A stretch of 26,561 bases of DNA from CAYRIY01 sp964424335 (GTDB lineage Bacteria; Bacillota; Limnochordia; DTU080; RSA5). Within the stretch, counting starts at the first letter, position 1, and every line of letters begins with the position of its first letter. The notes beneath the pieces are model-generated. The model searched no databases. It worked only from the letters and a program-made list of their open reading frames with translations, and was not told the origin of the DNA. The position numbers and the translations under genes were made by a program. The DNA is taken from positions 1-26,561 of the forward strand of contig CAYRIY010000046.1 in assembly GCA_964424335.1 (NCBI GenBank). Direction: 5' to 3'. Of the stretch, positions 22,464 to 26,561 are shown piece by piece.

Positions 22464-23450
22464 TTATGCAGACGTGCGAATCACAAGATCGGCATCGAGC
22501 ACCACGCGGTGGGTGTCGGGTTCGTCGCCTTGTACCAGCCGCATCAAGAGCCGCACGGCGGCCTCACACATCTCGAGGATCGGCTGGGCGACCGTCGTCA
22601 GGGGAGGCGATGTCTGCGATGCGATCGGAAGATCGTCAAAGCCCATCACGGCGACCTTTCCCGGCACATCGACGCCGGCTTCTTTAAAAGCTTGAAGCGC
22701 CCCGGCCGCCATGAGATCGTTTGAGCAAAAGAGGGCGTCGGGCAGGGGCTGGTCGTCGATCCACTGGCGGACGATCGCATAGCCCGTGTCTTGCATGAAA
22801 TCGCCCTTCTTCACCAAGCTCGGGTCGAAGTCGATCCCGGCTTCCTCCAAGGCGAGGCGGTACCCTCTCAGCCGATCCATCGCCGACTGGACCGAAAGCG
22901 GCCCGGTGAGGATGCCGATTTTGCGCCAACCCCGGTTGACGAGGTGCGTTACAGCCCGATGGGCCGCTCTCAAGTTGTCTACGGTGACGTGGGGAAAGCC
23001 GCTCCCCTCGGCCCGGTGATCCAAGACGACGACCGACTGGTCTGCGCCGAGCTTGCGCAGCTCTTCGTCCTCGCTGTGCCTAGGCGTGACGACGATGACG
23101 CCCGAAACGTGGCGGGCTGAAGCGATATGCTGGATAACCTGCCGGGGTGAGCGGCCCTGGCTCACGTAGAGGACCAAGTCGCATCCTCGGTCAAAGACGA
23201 CCCCCTGGACACAGTTGAGCAGCTCGGCGTAGAAGGGTGTGATGACATCGGGAATCAAGAGGCCGATCAGATGGCGCCGACCGCCCGAAGCGTCCCGGCC
23301 GGACCTCGCCACTTCGTAGCCGAGCTCGGCGGCCGCGGCCATGACCCGGCGCCGCGTCTCTTCTCGTACCTGCGGGTGTCCGCTGATGGCCCGGGAAGCG
23401 GTAGAAGCGCTCACCCCTGCGCGTTTTGCGACGTCTCTTAGGCTTACCAA
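22464..23450 (-). CDS. LacI family transcriptional regulator
   Basis: A 328-residue sugar-responsive regulator. Residues 3-22 are the LacI helix-turn-helix (SLRDVAKRAGVSASTASRAIS), followed by a hinge helix region (MAAAAELGYEVARSGRD). Residues about 60-328 are the periplasmic-binding-protein-like effector domain: LIGLLIPDVITPFYAELLNCVQ, GVIVVTPR, VTVDNLRAAHRAVTHLVNRG, ALFCSNDLMAAGALQAF and VMGFDDLPIASQTSPPLTTVAQP. TTG at 23450 gives the standard MVSLRDVAKRAGVS N-terminus and has GGAGG 11 bases upstream; the extra 52 in-frame codons upstream do not resemble a LacI protein. It is encoded immediately upstream of the sugar importer operon on the same strand and probably represses it. Confidence 0.94.
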   Translation of the reverse strand: MVSLRDVAKRAGVSASTASRAISGHPQVREETRRRVMAAAAELGYEVARSGRDASGGRRHLIGLLIPDVITPFYAELLNCVQGVVFDRGCDLVLYVSQGRSPRQVIQHIASARHVSGVIVVTPRHSEDEELRKLGADQSVVVLDHRAEGSGFPHVTVDNLRAAHRAVTHLVNRGWRKIGILTGPLSVQSAMDRLRGYRLALEEAGIDFDPSLVKKGDFMQDTGYAIVRQWIDDQPLPDALFCSNDLMAAGALQAFKEAGVDVPGKVAVMGFDDLPIASQTSPPLTTVAQPILEMCEAAVRLLMRLVQGDEPDTHRVVLDADLVIRTSA

Positions 23451-23645
23451 ATGGGAGTCGACCTCCGATCCGTGACAAAAGCATTGGATTGAGCTATTCC
23501 ATCGATTGTTGGTTTGTTCCTGCAACGATGTTGGAACGGGATGAAACGCTAGTCGAGTGAGATTCTTATGGTGGGAGAGTAATTTGGTAGGTAAGGTGAC
23601 GCTCAAGGTGAGTTACATCTTGGACTTCATGAGGGGAGACGGGCG

Positions 23646-23684
23646 TGCAGCCGGGACATGAGGCGTAGCCCAGTCCCGGCTGCA
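23646..23684 (-). terminator. Perfect hairpin after the orphan binding protein gene
   Basis: TGCAGCCGGGAC (23646-23657) and GTCCCGGCTGCA (23673-23684) make a perfect 12-bp stem with a 15-base loop that can itself pair GGC/GCC. It begins 29 bases after the stop of the gene at 23714. No U-run follows on the minus strand. It may end or protect that transcript. Confidence 0.6.
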
Positions 23685-23713
23685 ACTGGATCATCTTTCT
23701 TCTATTGGATCTT

Positions 23714-24988
23714 CTACAGATCAGCCCACGCCTGATCCAACTCGAGTTGGAGGCGCCGCTCGGCGTCGGCCAGGAGGCCTTGGATCGGCTCTCCCAAAAG
23801 CGCTCGTGGCGCGAGCTTCCGAATCTCGTCGAAGAGCTGAGAGTGGATCGGGGAAATCGGTATCTGATACCCTCGGACCAAGGCTTCGCCGATCACGTTC
23901 ATGTACGGATTGGTGTCAAACAGCGCCGGATCCTGATTGCATGCTCGTACCGGCGATGGACGACCTTGCTGGTGCATGAACCAACAGGCTGCATCCGGGT
24001 GCGTCGTCATGTACTTAATGAGAAGCCAGCTCTCATAGGGGTGCTGCGCGCCCGAGGGCGTGGCGTAGCTCCACCCGCGGTCGACGAGGTTGACCGGTTC
24101 GCCGTTGGGGCCCGCCGGTGGCAATGCAATGCCCATCGGCATGTCGGGGTTCACGGCTCTTAGCTCATACCATCGCCACGAACCCTCCAACGCCATCGCG
24201 CGTTTGCTCTCTAAGAATGTGCCGCTAAACCCTTGGAGGTTTTCATAGCCACCGGCGACAGAGTCGACGAACGATTTGAGCCATTCCAGGGTATCGGCCG
24301 CTTCGGGCGTGTGGAGCAAGAGCGTGCGAGCGTCGTCAGAGATGATTCGTCCGCCGTTGCTAAATAGCCAGTAATCCCAGCCTGCGTCAGGAACGGTCGT
24401 AGGAGTAAATCCGAGCTGTTCCAAGGAGCCGTCTGAATTGAATCGGGTGAGTCGCCGGGCAACTTCCTCGAGTTCAGCCCAGTTTGTTGGAACATCTCCC
24501 TCTGACAGACCGGCCTGCAGTAGGAGATCGATGTTGTAGAACAAGAGCTGCTTGGCCCCTGCCGTTGGGATGGGGAGCCCCCACGTTCGCCCTTCGAACT
24601 GGGCCGAGCCGATCTCCGACTCGTAAAAGATATCTAGGTCTAGCGCGTCTGCTTCGATGTAACTGTCGAGCGGCATCAAAACATCTTTCCGAACGAAATT
24701 CGGAATGTCCACCCGGTCGATCATGACGACGTCGGGAGGGCTCCCGGCCGCAACCGCGAGCAACAGCTTTTCGATGCGGTCGAGGCCAAGTCCGATCACT
24801 TGATTTTCAACCTTGATCCACGGGTACTGCGCTTCGAAATCCGCGATCATTTTCTCCATCAACGGAATTCGAGCGCCGCCCCAACCATTCCAAAACGTGA
24901 TCGTGACAGGCTCCCGCTGAGCGCTCACAGTCAAGGAAGATAGAGACAACAATAGCACGACAAGGATCGCATTCACTATTCGACGCAC
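23714..24988 (-). CDS. ABC transporter extracellular solute-binding protein, family 1 (no permease partner)
   Basis: A 424-residue secreted binding protein. The signal peptide is hydrophobic (AILVVLLLSLSSLTVSA) with an AXA-like site and no lipobox. ITFWNGWGGARIPLMEKMIADFEAQYP is the classic N-terminus of family 1 proteins; GSPPDVVMIDR, GLPIPTAGAKQLLFYNIDLL, MALEGSWRWYELR and ESWLLIKYMTTHPDA match conserved positions. The start is GTG at 24988, with GGGGAGG 9 bases upstream. It is followed by a hairpin and then the LacI gene; it has no permease of its own, so it may be an alternative receptor for the downstream importer or for one elsewhere (inference). Confidence 0.94.
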   Translation of the reverse strand: MRRIVNAILVVLLLSLSSLTVSAQREPVTITFWNGWGGARIPLMEKMIADFEAQYPWIKVENQVIGLGLDRIEKLLLAVAAGSPPDVVMIDRVDIPNFVRKDVLMPLDSYIEADALDLDIFYESEIGSAQFEGRTWGLPIPTAGAKQLLFYNIDLLLQAGLSEGDVPTNWAELEEVARRLTRFNSDGSLEQLGFTPTTVPDAGWDYWLFSNGGRIISDDARTLLLHTPEAADTLEWLKSFVDSVAGGYENLQGFSGTFLESKRAMALEGSWRWYELRAVNPDMPMGIALPPAGPNGEPVNLVDRGWSYATPSGAQHPYESWLLIKYMTTHPDAACWFMHQQGRPSPVRACNQDPALFDTNPYMNVIGEALVRGYQIPISPIHSQLFDEIRKLAPRALLGEPIQGLLADAERRLQLELDQAWADL

Positions 24989-25298
24989 TTTTTATGGCCT
25001 CCCCGAGATTACCGTAAATTGCGTGACTTCAATCGCTAATCGCTGGAGGATTGTGTAGATTTTCCCTCGACCACCCTTTCCGCGCTGGTCCAACGCCCGG
25101 AAACGACGCCCGAACCGGCATGTCGATCCGCTTTGTGAGAGATTCCCCGTTTTTCAATTTAAAACCTATCGACTGGTCTGGTGAAATCTAGTGAAAACTA
25201 TGGGAAACACTGGGGTTAGGTGTTTGGGGGAGCGCCTGTCGGTTTGCGGTGGGCAAGTCTTTTGACGCCATCAAATTTGCGTTGAACGGAAACTCGAC
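24989..25298. other. Gene-free interval with a tandem decamer
   Basis: No credible coding frame is present. GTGAAATCTA (25181-25190) and GTGAAAACTA (25191-25200) are tandem repeats differing at one base, followed by a related TGGGAAACAC. The A/T-rich patch GTTTTTCAATTTAAAAC lies about 30 bases before them. The region should contain the minus-strand promoter of the gene at 23714, but I see no convincing -35/-10 pair. Confidence 0.4.
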
Positions 25299-25339
25299 GG
25301 TCAAAGGCGGTACTCCACTCCCGCCTTTGACCCGTTTTT
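25299..25339 (+). terminator. Intrinsic terminator, oriented to the plus strand
   Basis: GGTCAAAGGCGG (25299-25310) and CCGCCTTTGACC (25321-25332) form a perfect 12-bp stem with a 10-base loop, followed by CG and TTTTT (25335-25339). The U-run is on the plus-strand side, although all flanking genes are on the minus strand. On the minus strand it is a hairpin without a U-run, 23 bases after the stop of the gene at 25356. Confidence 0.7.
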
Positions 25340-25355
25340 AAGAATCTCATTTGAC

Positions 25356-26156
25356 CTAGGGGAGGTCCCTAGGCGCGTGGAGTGAACCGAACCACTTCAT
25401 GTGAATCGTGCGATACGTGCCATCCGACTTAATTTCCGTGAGTATACGGTTGAGCTCGTCGATAAAGGTCTGATTGCCTTTCTGGACCGCAATCGCGACA
25501 CTCTGCGCGGCAACCGCTGGATACGTGATCTGTAGGGGCAAACCGTGTTCCTTGATGTTGTAGGCAGCGGTCAACTCATCCTCGATGATCACGTCGACAT
25601 CGCCGGCGATCAACGCTTGGGAATACGCTTCGAAATCATCGTAAACCCGGACATCAGCCCCGTCAACGCTGTGGGCCAACGTTTCAAACGTCGTACCTTG
25701 ACCTACCCCCACGATGTGTCCTGCAATGTCATTCAGTTGCGTAAAGCGATCATCACCTGCCCGAGCGACCAGCATTGTCCCACTGGTGGCGTATGGATCG
25801 GTAAAATCGACGAGCTCCAGGCGTTCCTCCGTAACGCTCATTTGGGCGATGATGACATCGAACTCATCTTTGCGGAGCCGCTCAATCAGGGAAGTCCAAA
25901 GACCCTGGACGAACTCCGCCCTCACGCCCAGTCGGCGGGCAATTTCGATGGACATGTCCACGTCGAATCCTACAAGATTACCGTTGTTGTCCAGAAAGTT
26001 GAACGGCGGATATGTACCCTCTAAACCGACTCTAAGCACACCGGTTTGTGTGATCCGTTCTGCCGTTGACTGTGCGGCCGAGACTTCGGGCACGGTTGCG
26101 GTGGTAAGGAACGCCAGCACACAGGCGAAGAGTAATGCCATAGACAGCTTTCGCAT
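25356..26156 (-). CDS. Amino-acid-type ABC transporter substrate-binding protein, family 3
   Basis: A 266-residue secreted binding protein of the polar amino acid type. The signal peptide (MRKLSMALLFACVLAFLTT) ends near EVSAA without a lipobox. Hallmarks are LRVGLEGTYPPFNFLDNNGNLVGFDVDMSIEIARRLG, the LIERLRKDEFDVIIAQMSVTEER ligand-contact region, DFTDPYATSG and IVGVGQGTTFE. ATG at 26156 has AAAGGAA 8 bases upstream, so the eight earlier in-frame residues are not used. A promoter with an extended -10 lies just upstream. No permease or ATPase for it is visible; its stop overlaps a perfect 7-bp inverted repeat (CCTAGGG/CCCTAGG, 25355-25373). Confidence 0.94.
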   Translation of the reverse strand: MRKLSMALLFACVLAFLTTATVPEVSAAQSTAERITQTGVLRVGLEGTYPPFNFLDNNGNLVGFDVDMSIEIARRLGVRAEFVQGLWTSLIERLRKDEFDVIIAQMSVTEERLELVDFTDPYATSGTMLVARAGDDRFTQLNDIAGHIVGVGQGTTFETLAHSVDGADVRVYDDFEAYSQALIAGDVDVIIEDELTAAYNIKEHGLPLQITYPAVAAQSVAIAVQKGNQTFIDELNRILTEIKSDGTYRTIHMKWFGSLHAPRDLP

Positions 26157-26500
26157 TTGGCAAGTTCCTTTCTTATTCAATAGTGATTATACCAGTGGTA
26201 GGTGGCTCATAGAATCCTTTCCTGTTCCGGCGTACGCCGCCGTACTTGGGACGGTGTGCATGTGCCCGATCCCTTCGACCGCGTTGTGCATAATTCCTGG
26301 ATTGGCCCACTCTGTGCTTGATTCATACCGACATCCTGCGAGTTTCGGAAGCAACGCGGGTCTCTCCATCGCGGGATATCAGGACTTGAATCTCAACGAT
26401 ATTCGACTACGATATGGATCGGCGATTCGCACACAGGAGTCGACGGATGATTCCGAGAATGTGTTTCGCTGAGAAAAAGCCGGCGACGGTAGACGGTTGA
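26157..26500. other. Gene-free interval upstream of the amino-acid-binding protein gene
   Basis: Apart from the promoter at 26186-26214, the only structure seen is a perfect palindrome GGCGTACGCC at 26229-26238, about 15 bases beyond the -35 box and so a possible regulator site. The plus-strand open frame across this region is a non-coding extension of a frame antisense to the binding-protein gene. Confidence 0.4.
26186..26214 (-). promoter_or_regulatory. Promoter of the amino-acid-binding protein gene (extended -10)
   Basis: On the minus strand a perfect TATAAT (26186-26191) is preceded by TGG, giving an extended -10 motif. TTCTAT (26209-26214), 17 bases upstream, is a weak -35, as expected with an extended -10. 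The expected leader is only about 20 bases before the start codon at 26156. Confidence 0.7.
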
Positions 26501-26561
26501 CTATACAGTGCCCACGGCCACTGCGTCGTCCCAGCGGCCCTGAAAGTACGCGATCATTGCC
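26501..26561 (-). CDS. C-terminal end of a gene cut by the right edge (tentative)
   Basis: A minus-strand frame enters from the right edge and ends in TAG at 26501-26503 after 19 residues (AMIAYFQGRWDDAVAV...). The amphipathic YFQGRWDDAVA pattern recalls a TPR-like helix, but the piece is too short to assign. Confidence 0.35.
   Translation of the reverse strand, partial: AMIAYFQGRWDDAVAVGTV

Noticed and set aside
23451..23606. 52-residue N-terminal extension of the LacI regulator
   Set aside because: LacI proteins start a few residues before the helix-turn-helix; the TTG at 23450 fits and has GGAGG upstream.
1..26561. tRNA, rRNA, CRISPR arrays, transposases or prophage genes
   Set aside because: I looked for tRNA-like cloverleafs, regularly spaced repeats and transposase motifs and saw none; the region looks like stable chromosomal metabolic genes.

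Overview
This looks like a stretch of a GC-rich (roughly 60% by eye) bacterial chromosome specialised in importing and breaking down carbohydrates and related glycosides. Strong Shine-Dalgarno sequences (AGGAGG/GGGGAGG types), frequent GTG and TTG starts, and many ABC-transporter binding proteins are seen. The complete binding proteins carry ordinary signal peptides without a clear lipobox, which suggests (inference) soluble periplasmic proteins and hence a diderm cell, for example a Limnochordia-like Bacillota or another diderm thermophile/soil lineage. I cannot assign a taxon from the sequence alone. A run of 100 N marks a scaffold gap, so this is a draft or metagenome assembly.

Region 1 (1-9392): the tail of an unknown gene is translationally coupled to a metal-dependent amidohydrolase, followed by a small protein. 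Facing them is a remarkable gene (1451-3160, minus): a complete nucleoside-hydrolase-like domain fused to an AraC-type cupin and DNA-binding domain. It diverges from an operon encoding a nucleoside hydrolase, a secreted family-1 solute-binding protein, a second, divergent nucleoside-hydrolase-superfamily protein, and a large secreted glycoside-hydrolase-like (DUF4832-type) multidomain protein. The regulator's hydrolase domain has Gly where the catalytic/calcium-binding Asp should be, so it may be a dead enzyme used as the ligand sensor for this operon.

Region 2 (9393-13400): an ECF-type S-component-like membrane protein with a C-terminal HAMP and coiled coil, then modA, modB and a helix-turn-helix/periplasmic-binding-protein-like regulator. 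This is a molybdate (or tungstate) uptake module without its ATPase gene modC.

Region 3 (13400-17600): a DUF2165 membrane protein, then a TetR repressor and a PEP-utilising phosphotransferase (rifampicin-phosphotransferase-like architecture). Two tandem palindromes overlap a good TetR promoter.

Region 4 (17600-26561): a solute-binding protein gene interrupted by the gap; then, on the minus strand, an amino-acid-type binding protein, a family-1 binding protein, a LacI regulator, and a binding protein-permease-permease sugar operon. No ABC ATPase is encoded anywhere in the window, so the importers must use ATPases encoded elsewhere. A long GC-rich hairpin without a downstream U-run follows the stop codon of each of the five family-1 or family-3 binding-protein genes.
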